Shown: piece by piece, positions 1 through 12,754 of the stretch
Layout: the number at the start of each line of letters is the position of its first letter
Position numbering within the stretch: the stretch's first letter is position 1
Assembly: GCA_021464415.1 (NCBI GenBank)
Contig: CM038469.1
Location: forward strand, 31,192,087-31,256,086
Length of the DNA stretch: 64,000 nucleotides
Source of the DNA: Lonicera japonica
Taxonomy: Eukaryota; Streptophyta; Magnoliopsida; Dipsacales; Caprifoliaceae
Direction: 5' to 3'
Notes under the pieces: model-generated
What the model was told of the DNA's origin: nothing
Database searches by the model: none
What the model saw: only the letters and a program-made list of their open reading frames with translations
Program-made: the position numbers and the translations under genes

Positions 1-3000
1 GATGCAGCGGCCTTCATTATTTTAATCAATTCCTTCGATTTATCATCTGCCTCATCCTCCATAATTGTCAAAACAATTTTCCTATCATCATATTTCAACG
101 ACTTCAGAGTCTCTTCATTTATCGGCAAAGCAAGAGGGAACAAACTCTGTTTTATAAAGTCTTCAAGGAATTTATCTGCATATTTAATAAATTAAAATTA
201 AACCAGCCCTGCCATATTCAGACACTACTGTGTTCAGAGCTACAATGACTGATAAATATTGTATATCTACTCCCATCTGAAATTAAGAGTCCCAGTTTCC
301 TGCTTTGGACCTTCCAAAATAAGAGTCGTGTTTCATTGTTATGAAATAATAATGGACTAATGTTTTTTTTTATCAAAAACAAAGAACTTTATTAATACTA
401 ATAAAGATCTGTAACAACAGATTGTACCAAGCAGGAGGATCAGGAATCCACCTAAATAATCAACATTACAATAAAAAAAAAAGCAAAGATAATAGAAAGA
501 AGGCTCTATCAATCTAAGACATAGCCACATCCCAATTATAATAAATATAAGAAATGATTAGGACTCCAAATAACTTAGAAGAAAAAGCCCATAAATGTAC
601 TAATGTTGCAGTAGTAGATAAGTTATATTCTTGACCGCTGATTGCATTGAAATTAGTGCTCTTCCTAAATATTGTGAAAGGCAAATAGGAACTTTAATTT
701 GAGATAAAGGGAGCAAATATATGTTAGGTTAAAGCATTTAATATATTAGACCAAGATATATATATAGATAGTGGCAAATCTTATGCAATGTTCAATGATA
801 TAAACAGATAATCAGCTGCACACATTTGGCAAACTTGATTAACATCTATAGATACGTATCTAGCATAAAAAGTCATGAGCCTCTGTGGTATGCTGAAGTG
901 GTTTCACACTTTTGTATCAACATTGTCCTGAACAGCTTCATTATAATTTGTTCAAATACAGGGCTTGAATGTCATCTAACCAATTAACTAACTCTCAAAA
1001 CACGTCCCTCCTTAAGCCAATTCTCCTTCAACCATATATCCTTATTCTCCTTAACTGTTGTCTTCTCTTTCAACCACTTCTTAAGAAATGGTAAATCAGT
1101 CTATACCATTTCTTATTTCCACTTAGCAAAGTCTTTTTGTTTCCTTTTTGTTTTATCCATTAAATCATAAAATTAATACGCCGAGGTTGTTTCAAGATTA
1201 TTAAAAGAAGAATCATGATCACCAAGGAGGTCAATAATATGTTCTGTTGAAAAGCATGATATATATTGTTGGCCCACAGATAATTCGCAACATGGTATCA
1301 GAGCTCAGGTTTTGCAAGATCTCGGGTTTGAATCCTCCCACTTGAAGAACGTGATGTACATTGTTAGCCCACTAGCCATCAGCTTAAGCTTTTGGGAGAA
1401 ATGGTTTCTAACATGTTTCATACAAATTTCTTAAGTAGATGACCCATTCCACAACATTCAAAATTCTTTCTGTCGCTCCCATTCCAACTATTGAAGAGTA
1501 AGTTAAATCACTTATTTTTCAATCAAAGGGGAAAAAAAACTACTCAAGAGGGAGAGAACTGATTGCGACATAACCCACTGAATACAAACAGGAGAAAAGC
1601 ACAAAACATTTTTCTCAAACAAACTCAAAAGAAAATATATATGAATAAGTAGATGGTCCACCTAATTTCAAAAAAAAAAGGTAGATATTACACTTATATC
1701 ATCATTCTCTTGCCCATAAAACAGCAATAACAGTAATTTGGAAGAAATTATTTCCTCAGATTATCAATGGAGAGTATAGCTCCTATAAACCATTGTCCAA
1801 GCAAACAAGACCACTTCAAGCAGAGCTTTGGATCCCCAAATAGCCATCCACACTCCACAGAAACACTCATTTTTCCATCAAACAAAAAATAAGGTTTGAC
1901 CTAAAACAACCATCTCTCCTGTGGACCAGTATTTCTCATAGGAAAGACTTTCATCAACTCTACGTCCTAGTCTTGAATTCCCTGGTGAATCTTGGATTGC
2001 AAACTACTTGTCATCCCTAAAATTCTCAGCAACTATAAATTCCATATTCACCAAAAGTCCAAAGAAATATGGGAACAATGACTTAATAGCTCATCCTAGA
2101 ATAAATTACTTGCAAAGCATTATACTTTTACCCTAGACCAAGAGGGAAATTTCTCAAGAAGCATCCCACACCTTGGAGTAGCAATCAACAAATTCACTCG
2201 TGATACAATTTGATATATCTCCAACAATTCAAACCCCCCCCCACCCCAAAAAAAAAAAAAAAAAAAAAAAAAAAACCACCACCAAACAAAACAAAGCTAG
2301 GTTCTAAAATCCCCACCTATAATTTTGTCTGCATTTGAATTTGACAAAATGTTTGGTTAGTAACTCCAGTCTTTATGAAGGAAAATTTGATATCTTACAA
2401 TAATATATACTAAAAAATAAATAAATAAACAATCGAACACCTAGCCATCCACCTGCTACCCACTTTCTGGCTAGTGCATGGCCATACAGTAGAAACTCAA
2501 TAAAATAATAACGCGCAAAATTAATAAATTTTGCCAGTCCCAAATCGGGAGGGCCCAAGAGCTAAATTAATTTTTTTCGCTAAATTTATAAGATAATATT
2601 TTTTTATAAGTTCCCCTTTGGCCTATTAGTGACATAAATTAATATTCACCTTCTCAGACCTACTATCATGCCGAGTAAATTATTTAGTGTCCTTATAGCT
2701 CTAATGGCTTCTTTTCAAGAAACGGGCTCCATAGCAAAACTATCATCTTCAACTTCGTCTTATTGATTATTTTTTTAGACACTATGAATAATCTCTTAGT
2801 CAGGTAAAATCTCCAATCTCTTTTCATGTTTACCCAGATAGTTTAATAAATACTTTAGTCAACATCCAAAGGATAGTATAATTGCTTAATTAAGTTTCTA
2901 GAAAATAAAAATTCAAGGAAGACCAATGTCACAATATTGGAAACATAAATCTTTCAAATTATTTATCAAAGAATAATATAATTTACTTAATTAAGTTTAT

Positions 3001-6000
3001 AGGAAATAAAATCTATGGAAGATCAAGAGAACAACATTGGAATCACAAATCTTTCGGTAAATTAATAAATTATTAACTTATTGATAAATTAATAAAACCT
3101 CGTTTAATTAATAAAATTGGCCGGTCCCGGTTTTATTAATTTATAGAGTTTTTACTATACTTCCCTTCTTATCACCCTCCTCCAAACACACTCCCTCTAC
3201 CACAAGAAGTAAGAAACCATTTCCCTAACATTAATATTTTGAAGAGCTTAAATCCTCATGTAGTCAATTTAGGCTTTTTCTTATATTTTTAATATTTCAA
3301 ATCCATTGAACTATACAAGAATATAGGATTTATAGAAACATAGAACGGCAAGTAAAAGATTTGTTGCTGAACTAAAGCCTAGAATCAAGCTGCTGAACTA
3401 AAAACTAAAGCCTAAGATGAAGGTGATGAACTTAAGCCTAAGATCAAACCTACAATTAGTCTACCATATCGGAATATACTTACACATTATAATATGTGAC
3501 TAAAGGTCATTTAACAGAAACAACGAAGCCTATAACTAAAGAATTTTCCTCCACACAATAGTTTCTGTTCCACGCCAAATCGTAGGGTTTGTTTGATACT
3601 TTGATTGCACTTCTTTTCAATGGAAGATGCTGAAATTTCAACATTTTCCTTTTCAGTGATGTTCGATTGCATAATTTTTCGCGGAATTCCATGTTACAAA
3701 TTGGTCTATCCTAATTTTCTTATTTCCAATGTAATTCAATAATCATTCCAAGAATGCAATAATTTTCCTTGAAAAACTAGTCAAACACATTGTTAGAATA
3801 GCAATCAGCTTTAGGGTTTAGTAATCTAAAAGTAAACCAACCTTCAAATGGGCCATAGAAAATGCTTTGCTCATTATAGCCTGGATGGAGAGCAACCAAA
3901 GCAGGCACCTTATCAAAATCATACAAGACCATGATGTCCTCTGAGAAATCTTTTGCCACAGAAAACCATGCCTTTTTCTTGTACTTGACGGCCAAATCTG
4001 ATATCAAAGATTCATCTAAACCAAATCCCACAAACAAAGGGAAATGAGTTCCTGCCGATTCCACAAAATGACTTATAGCAGAGTCAGAATTGAGAATGGC
4101 AACATCAGGAGCAACAAATTTCTTCAAGAATCGAACAAGTAAATCTGCTTTTCTAGGGCCATAATAATCTGTGGGAACTCCGTGCATAAAAATCTTTAGG
4201 GTGGGATACCCACTGCATCACAAAAAACGACATGTTTAAGTGAAAACTTTTGTGCTTAAAACTATTGCAAGCAATAAATACTGTGTGAGATCAAAGTGCA
4301 AAATAAAAAGTTAGTGCTTAATTTTTCAGAGTGGGCAAAGAATAAGCAGAAGCATACTCAATTTCATATTTAGAAGCAAGACGGGTATATTTGTCAGCAT
4401 CTACTTTTGCAATTATTATGGGATCCTTCAATCCAGCAAGAACAGGGGCAGCTTTGTCTAACTGCAAGGAAAATTTTGAGTTGTTAGTCTTCTTTATTGA
4501 CATGTCATCAGAAGTATTTACAAAACTAGCATCCATAGGAAGGTATGCTATATTTATTGACATTGCTGGGGAGCAACAAGTAATTCAAACACCGAGCATC
4601 TCACACAACCCGAAAAAGTCCACAAATAGGAGATCATGTGAAGTTATGCTCTAAGTATCACAATACATCAATTTAAAGTGCTAAAATACTAACATAGAGT
4701 GCATTTAGCACTACGGCATTACCAATCACTACAAATTTATGATAATGTAGAATAAGGTGGGCAATGTAGAACTTTTCCCTAAAATAAGGTGCACAGAAGT
4801 TTACATTATTCTACTAAAATTAATTTTTTTCTGAACCTATTAGTAAAACCGAACACATTTGGAGATTGTTCAACACATTGAAGTTAACAAATCATCATGA
4901 CTTCATCTAATACAGATAATAGAGATCGTTCAACACATTGAAGTCATTATTTTAAAACACTAGTTTTGGACTATCTATATTTATCTCTTTGGCCTTCGAT
5001 CATTGTAATACTAAGTCCCTTAGCCCTCATTCCTTGTAATGCCAATGGCCCATGGTGAGGGGGAGAAGTACAACTCTCAGATTCCATTTTTCTCTTCATT
5101 TATTCTTTCGTATACAATCTACTTAGACATAACAATAATAACAAACGGCAAAAAGCTAGTATCATGCCCTTAATCTTGACTAATCTTTTAATGATGCTAA
5201 CCATGGCATGATATTTTTGTGCTTTATTAGTATTTCTATTAATATTGGGGTGACTTTTTAAAGAAGCCGGGGCTTCTGCCTCATTCGACCTTGAGGATTA
5301 CGCCTCACCTCAACCAGGCAAAATTCCTAGAGCCCACCTAACACTTTTTTAAATATTGTTTGAACCACTGAACTATCTAGAAATGCACAGAGTACTAACC
5401 CTAGAACTAATCACCAAAGCCATAGAGATTTCAACCTTGCCTCGTGAGAATGTACAATATTCCACAACACTGATCATTTTGCGGCAGCCATGCTCGGCGT
5501 AGGTAAGGTGTGAGAGAATAAGAAGAAATTGTTATATTGATTTACAATAATGAGAGCATCTATTTATACAAGAGGAATCACTGTTTAACTAGGAAACTAT
5601 CTCAATTAGGAAACTATCTAACTTAGGAATCTATACAGCTAATATAAACCTATACATAACATTTAACACTCCCCCTCAAGCTGGAGCGTACAAGTTGTAT
5701 GTTCCCAGCTTGTTACAAATATAATTGACTCGAGGACCTGTGAGAGACTTGGTAAATATATCTGCTAGTTGGTCATTTGACTTAACATAACCAGTAGCAA
5801 TGTCCCCTGAAAGAATCTTCTCTCGAATAAAGTGGCAGTCAATCTGTATATGCTTGGTCCTCTCATGAAAGACAGGATTAGAGGCAATATGGAGAGCTGC
5901 TTGATTATCACATATTAACTTCATTTGCTGAATCTCCATAAATTTTAGCTCCTGGAGTAATTGTTTCAGCCATATGAGTTCACATGTTGCTTTAGCCATG

Positions 6001-9000
6001 GCTCGATATTCTGCTTCAGCAGTGGATAGAGCAACAACGGATTGTTTCTTGCTCTTCCAAGACACGAGATTACCCCCAACAAAAATGCAGTATCCAGTAG
6101 TTGAGCGTCTATCGGACGGACAGCCTGCCCAATCAGCATCTGAATAGCCAATCACCTGAGTATGCCCCTTGTTTTCATATAACAAGCCTTTACCTGGAGC
6201 TCTCTTGATATACTTTAGAATACGAATAGTTGTATCCCAATGGCTATCACATGGAGTACTTAGAAACTGACTGAGAACACTCATCGGAAACGCAATATCA
6301 AGACGTGTTACCGTGAGGTAGTTAAGTTTACCGATAAGTCTCCTGTATTTACTCGGGTCTGGTAAAGGCTCCCCCTGATTAGGTAGAAGCCTATCATTCG
6401 GAGTCTCGACGGGTTTGCAGTTGAACATGCCTGTTTCTTCTAAGATATCCAGGGCATACTTTCGCTGGGAGATAAATACGCCATGTTGGGATTGAGCAAC
6501 TTCGATTCCCAAAAAGTACTTGAGTGTGCCCAAATCTTTTGTCTGAAAGTGTTGGAACAGATGTTGCTTAAGTTTCTGTATACCCTCTTGGTCATTTCCG
6601 GTAATCACAATGTCATCTACATACACAACCAAATAGATACATCGGTTGGAGGGTGAGTGGCGATAAAACACGGAATGATCAGACTCGCTTCGGGTCATTC
6701 CAAATTGTTGAACAACTGAACTGAATCGCCCAAACCAAGCTCATGGGGACTGTTTAAGTCCATATAAAGAACGTCGGAGGCGACACACCAATCGAGATCT
6801 AGACTCCCCCTGAGCAACAAACCCAGGAAGTTGCTCCATATAAACTTCTTCTTGCAATTCACCATGGAGGAAAGCATTCTTGATATCTAACTGATAGAGA
6901 GGCCAGTGATGAATGGCGGCCATACAAAGAAATAAGCGAACAGAGGCCATTTTGGCAACCGGAGAGAATGTGTCACCATAATCAAGCCCATAAATCTGTG
7001 TATAACCTTTGGCAGCCAATCGAGCCTTCAACCGGTCTATAGCTACATCAGGACCAACTTTGACAGTATAAACCCAACGACAACCGACTGTAGATTTCCC
7101 AGGAGGAAGGGGCACTAAATCACAAGTGCCATTAAAATGTAACGCAGACATCTCATCAACCATCACTTGACGCTAACTTGGGTCCAAAAGAGTTGCTCCT
7201 ACATTTTTTGGAATAGAAACAGGGGACAAGGACGACACAAAAGCAGTATATGATGGAGATAAACGATGATAACTCAGGAAATTATAAATGGGATAAGGAT
7301 TTCGAGTAGAACGAATACCTTTACGTTCGGCAATGGGACGATTCAAGTCAGAGACCGGAACGGAAGTCGTGATCGGAGTAGAGGATGAGTCCACGAGGTC
7401 AGATATAGGATTGGCAGGGGTGGTAGACTCAGTCATAGGAGATGGAGCAATGTCGGTCGTAGGTTCGGTTGTAGGAGCAGTGGTAGGTTCGGTGGAAGGG
7501 TTTGCAATAGGAGGGGGACGTTGCTGGCGATGGTATGTGAGTAAAGGAGGTGGCGAGTTTGCGGTAGGAGTCACAGGGTCAGGAGATGACATGATCAATG
7601 GAGTAGAACTAGTGTCTGAAGAGGGAGAACATCAATCGAACACTCAGCATGTTCAGAAGACGTAAAGAAAGGAGTGGTTTCGAAGAACGTGACATCGGCG
7701 GAGATAAGATATCGTTTAACGTGAGGAGAGAAGCATCGATAACCTTTCTGTAAATGAGAGTAACCTAGAAAGATACATTTAAGAGACTTGGCCTGTAACT
7801 TATCTTTTCCCGGAGTGAGATCGTGAATAAAACATGTAAATCCAAAGACACGAGGTGGAAGATAATAGAGTGATTGATTAGGAAATAACAGAGAATGAGG
7901 AACCTGATTTTGTAAAACTGAGGACGACATGCGATTAATCAAATAGCATGCTGTAAAAACAGCGTCTCCCCAAAAATGCAGCGGAACATAAGTGTGAATA
8001 AGGAGAGTACGTGTAGTTTCAATCAAGTGTCTGTTTTTCCTTTCTACTACCCCATTTTGTTGAGGGGTATAAGCACAGGACGATTGATGAAGTATACCTT
8101 GAGAGGCCATAAAAGATTGAAAAAGGGCAGAAAAGTATTCTCGTGTATTGTCACTTCGAAAAGTACGAATAGTAGTGCCAAATTAAGTTTTAATTTTAGA
8201 ACAAAAATTTTGAAATATGGAGAATAATTCTGAACGATTTTTCATTAAAAATAACCAAGTACAATGGGAAAAATCATCAACAAACGTAACAAAATAACTA
8301 AAACCCAAAGTAGATTTAACACGACTACGACCCCATATATCTGAATGAACTAAAGCAAAAGATGACTCTGCTTGTTTATTGAGACGACTAGAAAGAGAAT
8401 TACGAACATGTTTTCCTAACTGACAAGACTCACACTCTAAAGAAAACAAACTCGCAAGACTCGACACCATCTTTTGTAACTTTTGTAGGCCTGGATGTCC
8501 CAAACGGTGATGGAGGATGGCAGGTGGATCAATGGCAACACATACTACAGGGAGTGGTGGTGGGGAAAGGTAGTATAATCCGCGGTACTCACATCCTACT
8601 CCAATCGTCCTCCCGGTGTTCCGATCCTGCACAAGAACCGAATTAGCAACGAAGGTAACAGAATAGGGCAATGTTTAGGTTAATTTGCTAATGGAAATTA
8701 AATTAAAAGGACAATTTGGTATGAAAAGAACAAAATCTAAAGATAGAGAATGCAAGGGAGTAGCTTGTCCAATTCCTCTAACTTTAGTCTGTGAACCATC
8801 AGTGAAGGTAACAGTAGATAAAGTACCAGAATAAGTAATACGAGAGAACAAATCCTTGTTACCAGATATATGATCGGAGGCACCCGAATCAAGAACCCAT
8901 GGCCCAAGAGAGGATGATTGAGAGATGCAAGCAATATGATTACCAATTTGACTGGTTGAGGCTATGGCTGATGACTGGTTACTCTCTTTAAATTTCTGAA

Positions 9001-11270
9001 ATGCAGCATACTCAGTAGCAGGTACAGTCATAGTCCCAGGTGTATCCCCAGAGGATGGATCATATTGTGGCGGATAGCCATGAAGCTTGTAGCAACGATC
9101 TACTGTATGGCCCCAATTATGGCAATGAGTACATTTAGGGCGAGTTCGACCTCATTGCCCGCCTTTACCATCCTGTCGAGGAGTCACTTGAGATGCTAGT
9201 ATAGCAGAATCAGTGGAAGTGGTAGAATTGCTTGGGATGCTTAGAGGTGCAGAAATACGAATCAACTGCTCAAAGATCGTATCCATATTAGGAACCCTAG
9301 GATTTGCCAGAATTTGATTGCGAACTGAATTAAGTTCAGTGGGCAACCCTGCTAGTGCAAGAACCATAAAAAACTTTTCACGATCTGTTTCTTGTTGCGT
9401 AACATCAGTTGACAAGGGCATCAACTCATTAAATTCCTGTCGAAGAGTCTCAATTTGGCTAAGATATTTTTGCATATCATAATCCTGTTTCTTAATCGTC
9501 TTCATATGAGAGACAATGGTATAAAGACGATTTATGTCATTTGAATAAAGTTTCTTAGCCTTTTGCCACACCTCATAACAAGTGCAATAAGGACGGTACT
9601 GGCCAACAAGACTTTGATCAATAGATTGCCATAGAACATTACACAAAAAGGCATCAATTTGTTTCCATTGCAACTGTTTTTTTTCAACAATATCAATAAC
9701 ACGTTTTACTAAATGTTCTTCATAACCCTAGCCCATAAACCACAATTCAACAGAGGCAGACCATGACATATAATTATTGGGACCCTTTAATTTTTCCGAA
9801 CATATGATAGGAGTGGTTGCAAAACTTAGGAAAGATTTGTTAGACAACATATTAGTTGGATTACTCATTACGAATGAACACAAGTAAGAATGTAAAGGGC
9901 AAAAAATACCAGGAAAATACTGCAAAACAGTAGGATTCGAGCCAAAAAGGGAATCTGGAAATTTTGGAGAAGAATCGACTGTTCACGCGCGTGTGGATCC
10001 ACGCACAGGACAACGACGGCGCGTGGGAGCGCGTGGGGCAGAATTTTCCGGTGATTTTTCCGGCGTGGGCTCGTCTGAGATTTCCGACCACCTTGGTGTG
10101 GGTGGTGTGGTGTGAAAGTGGTAGGATACACGCGAAACAACTAGGGTTTTGGATGACTCCTTGGTTGTTAGCGGCTAGGGTTTGGGTGAGATGTATGCTG
10201 GAACAAAAAACACAGCAAACACCATATTGTAATAGGGTTTTTCTCACTCTTCCTCTGATACCATGTGAGAGAATAAGAAGAAATTGTTATATTGATTTAC
10301 AATAATGAGAGCATCTATTTATACAAGAGGAATCACTGTTAAACTAGGAAACTATCTCAATTAGGAAACTATCTAACTTAGGAATCTATACAGCTAATAT
10401 AAACCTATACATAACATTTAACATAAGGATCCATGAATGGGTAATGAAGGAAGCTCTGAGGAACACCTCTGCTTGCCTCATAGAGGATCCAGCAGATAAG
10501 CTTGATGCCTCCGAGACAAATGAGGCTGGCACCCCTCATCTTTGTTTGCAGAAAGTATTTTCGAAAGGCATTCTCAGCACATTTTAATAAAAACATAGTC
10601 ACCTCGCTAAGTGGAGATGGACCCTACACCGGGCAGAATTAACATATATCAGGTGGCTTTTACTTTGTCATTGCCATTATTTTGCAAACCTATTAACTTG
10701 GTGCTTAAATGGTTTAGCAAAATTTGGCATCATCATAATTAAATGGTTACAAGTAGCAATCAACCAGTGAGATGCTAATCCAAAAAGAAGAGTGCACAAG
10801 AGAAGAACTTGAATTCCGCATGAAGTATTATTTGGGAGTAATGCAATATATAAACAAACATGGAATAATTTGATGCCACAACCGTCAAAGATCGCTTTGC
10901 TTTTAATAGTAATAGATAGCAGAAGATAGGAATTCCAGCATATATATATATATATATATATATGTACAAGTCAATCTACGAATGTATACATGCATACATA
11001 TAAAAATTATACAAATAATTATTGAGTAGCATTTTAATGAAGATGTAAATAGTTAGAGAGAAAGATGACCTCGGGAGCGAGTCGCTTGCAGTGACCACAC
11101 CAAGGGGCGTAGAAATCGACGAAGATGTAGTCGAAGGCCGATATGGCCTCATCGAAATTCGATTCGTTCAGCTCCAACACTGTCCCATCGGTCGGAAACT
11201 GGTGCGATGAACAGATCCAAGACGAGTGCGAGAATACGATCAGGACTACGAATAATCCAATAATACGCAT
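1..11270 (-). CDS. PDIL5-2: Protein disulfide isomerase-like, PDIL5-2 type (3' part beyond left edge)
   Basis: ER thiol oxidoreductase with one thioredoxin domain. Exons read from GT-AG joins: 11270-11070, 4461-4358, 4212-3842, 175 to beyond the left edge; frame stays open across all three joins, about 283 residues visible. The ATG at 11270 is preferred because it starts a signal peptide ([13 protein letters not shown]). Exon 1 carries the active site APWCGHCK (CGHC at residues 58-61); exons 1 and 2 join as [15 protein letters not shown]; exon 3 opens with GYPTLKIF, the cis-Pro loop, followed by [17 protein letters not shown], typical of the PDIL5-2 group. Plant relatives have one redox domain, a long inactive middle part and a C-terminal membrane anchor; the anchor would lie outside the window. 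The exon 1 donor is GAG/gtcatc, with an unusual C at +3. Intron 1 (6.6 kb) holds a same-strand copia element, so a functional transcript needs that intron removed. Confidence 0.88.
1245..1413 (+). mobile_element. TRIM (terminal-repeat retrotransposon in miniature), diverged
   Basis: A tRNA-Met primer site (TGGTATCAGAGC) follows a short LTR-like piece starting TGTTGAAAAG and ending ACA. A second LTR-like piece ends AGCTTTTGGGAG...TCTAACA, the same 3' end as the better preserved TRIM at 17654-17940. The flanks TGTTC and TGTTT are a near-match 5-bp target duplication. There is no coding capacity. The two terminal repeats have diverged strongly, so the exact ends are approximate. Confidence 0.55.
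2486..3159. mobile_element. Inverted-repeat (MITE-like) element in PDIL5-2 intron 3
   Basis: The left end reads CAGTAGAAACTC followed by AATAAATTTTGCCAGTCCC. The right end is its imperfect reverse complement (TTGGCCGGTCCCGG ... GAGTTTTTACTA). TA is found at both flanks. The superfamily is not settled; the inverted ends and absence of coding sequence fit a non-autonomous DNA transposon. Confidence 0.45.
4462..5508 (-). other. PDIL5-2 intron 1, 3' part
   Basis: No gene or clear repeat found. It ends at the splice acceptor CCTTGCAG next to exon 2. The copia target duplication TAAGG is at 5504-5508. Confidence 0.6.
5509..5668 (-). repeat. 3' LTR of the copia element
   Basis: 160 bp, preceded on the minus strand by the polypurine tract at 5669-5680. 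It is identical to the other LTR except for one T/A difference. Confidence 0.93.
5676..9868 (-). pseudogene. Copia gag-pol polyprotein with six in-frame stops and one frameshift
   Basis: Reading starts at the ATG at 9868 (MSNPTNML). A gag core is followed by a zinc knuckle of CX2CX4HX4C form (CTHCHNWGH...C), protease [10 protein letters not shown], integrase HHCC (HHRLGHPG...CESCQLGK) with catalytic DIWG, RSDN and NGVVERK, RT ([22 protein letters not shown]) and RNase H ([29 protein letters not shown]). Stops: TAG 9730-9728, TGA 9154-9152, TAA 8677-8675, TAA 8185-8183, TAG 7175-7173, TGA 6743-6741. A one-base deletion near 7625 shifts the frame. Most stops are explained by one C-to-T or G-to-A transition in a Gln, Arg or Trp codon. 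The RT/RNase H end (5676-6698) is the longest intact stretch, 340 codons. Confidence 0.92.
10252..10263 (-). promoter_or_regulatory. Primer-binding site, initiator tRNA-Met
   Basis: Minus-strand TGGTATCAGAGG, complementary to the 3' end of plant initiator tRNA-Met, directly abutting the 5' LTR with no spacer. Confidence 0.88.
10264..10423 (-). repeat. 5' LTR of the copia element
   Basis: 160 bp; on the minus strand it begins TGTTAAATG and ends CTCTCACA, directly followed by the primer-binding site. Confidence 0.93.
10424..11069 (-). other. PDIL5-2 intron 1, 5' part, with a TA microsatellite
   Basis: No gene seen. An alternating TA run lies at 10940-10963. The splice donor GT is at 11069-11068. 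Confidence 0.6.
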
Positions 11271-12129
11271 TGTTTTTACGATTCTTATGAGAAGAGAGAG
11301 ATTAAGTTTGCTTTTGCTTGTTCGGTAATTGAATTGAATTATATTTGAGAGCACCGGAGTTATTCGGCCTTGACTGACTAGTAATAGTGCGCAAGTTCTG
11401 TGGGATGATGATGATTAAAGACGGAGAAATTACATTTGTATTTGGACTTCTAACCTTAAACTAATAGAATATTTCAACCTACATCCTAATTAAAGTTTTT
11501 AACACAATTTGCACCCTGAACTTTCAATTTGTTGCAGTCAAATCCAATCAAGCATTTCCACCGAATAACTCAGCCAGCGTCCAGAACAAGAACTCACCGT
11601 GGTACCTTTTCATCAACACCAATGAATCGATTTCTTTGTCTAGTAGAGAATTTGTGTAGATGAGAATTTTAGTCAATTTCTTAGCGTAAATGATGGTTTT
11701 TATTGGTTTTCAACCTTTTTAAATTTGTGGTATGACAAATATAACTTGAAAAGGTACTTTGTGATTTCATTGTGTTGAACGCCGTTGAGTTATTTGGCTA
11801 GAAAGGCTTCATTGGATTGTTGCAACAAACGGAATGTTTAGGGTGTAGTTTGTTCTTAAAAAATGTTTAGAGCACAGTTTGTCTTTAAAAATATTTAGGG
11901 TGCATGTCTTTCCTTTTTTCATTTAATAGATCACATGTTCTTACAAAATGCAAAAATAGATTAATCTCATACCAACTGAACTAATTTTTATCTTGGACAT
12001 AATTTAATTATAAATAAATTGGTATCAACTCTCTCCCTTAACCCCTTGCCATATTTATTTCTAGAATTGTTTTGTCTAATCTCTCTCCTTAGAAAAGTAA
12101 AAGTTTGTAATCCAAACGTGTAAAATTTA
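11271..12129. other. Upstream (promoter-side) region of PDIL5-2
   Basis: AT-rich sequence 5' of the PDIL5-2 start. No other gene is visible, and I could not fix a transcription start or TATA box with confidence. Confidence 0.5.
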
Positions 12130-12677
12130 GAGTAAACATCCAAGTGGCCACTAAACTTTCGATTTAGTACCACTTTGACTATCAAACTTCAAAACGAACC
12201 ACCTTGGTCATCCAACTTTGGAGTGAATATCACTTTGATCATTATGTCCAATTCTTTGGTCATCCAACTTTGGAGTAAGTACCATTTTGACCATTCCGTC
12301 CAATTTGGCTATTAAATTTAATGCATTTGCATGACACAAGACTTCGTGTAAGGTCATTTTAGTCATATTGCAACAAACGACCTTTCCTTCCTATAATTCT
12401 CGCCAAAATGAGACACACAGAGTATATAAAATATAGCAATATTTTTAAGAAATAGTGCAAATTGGGCTATTTTATAACCAAAATGACTAAAACACACTTA
12501 AATAAAGTCATGTGCCGTGTACATAGTTTCATTTCATTCGATTTAACAGTCAAATTGGAAAAAATGACTAAAGTGGTATTCACTCTAAAGTTGGATAACT
12601 AAATTAGCTCGCTTTAAAGTTTGATGGCCAAAATGATATTAGATTGAAAGTTTAATGGTCATTTGGGTTGTTTACGC
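12130..12677. mobile_element. MULE-type MITE with long inverted repeats
   Basis: 548 bp flanked by a 9-bp target duplication TAAAATTTA (12121-12129 and 12678-12686). The ends GAGTAAAC and GTTTACGC lead into imperfect inverted repeats of roughly 150-200 bp, with motifs such as CATCCAACTTTGGAGT and the matching ACTCTAAAGTTGGATAACT. A 9-bp duplication plus long TIRs is the Mutator-like signature. No coding sequence. Confidence 0.78.
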
Positions 12678-12754
12678 TAAAATTTAATGAATGAAATTCA
12701 TGAATGCTGTGAGCTAACATATTTGCTACGGTATCTAACTTTATTAAAATAAAA

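Larger units (their letters stand above)
176..3841 (-). other. PDIL5-2 intron 3
   Basis: AT-rich intron with no coding exon that I can see. It contains a TRIM (1245-1413), a C-tract next to an A-tract (about 2234-2275) and an inverted-repeat element (2486-3159). The donor is the GT at 3841-3840 and the acceptor the AG at 177-176; the split codon (G/AT) restores an Asp. Confidence 0.7.
5509..10423 (-). mobile_element. Full-length Ty1/copia retrotransposon, coding-dead
   Basis: A 4915-bp element with 160-bp LTRs (5509-5668 and 10264-10423) that differ at one base by eye. A 5-bp target duplication TAAGG sits at 5504-5508 and 10424-10428. Termini on the minus strand are TG...CA. The primer-binding site for tRNA-Met (TGGTATCAGAGG on the minus strand) directly follows the right-hand (5') LTR, and a purine tract (CTTGAGGGGGAG on the minus strand) precedes the left-hand (3') LTR. 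Domain order gag, protease, integrase, RT, RNase H is the copia order. The insertion lies in PDIL5-2 intron 1 in the gene's own orientation. Confidence 0.95.

Noticed and set aside
7333..7665. 110-codon plus-strand frame, Gly/Val-rich
   Set aside because: It is the antisense of the Pro/Thr/Ser-rich linker of the copia polyprotein.
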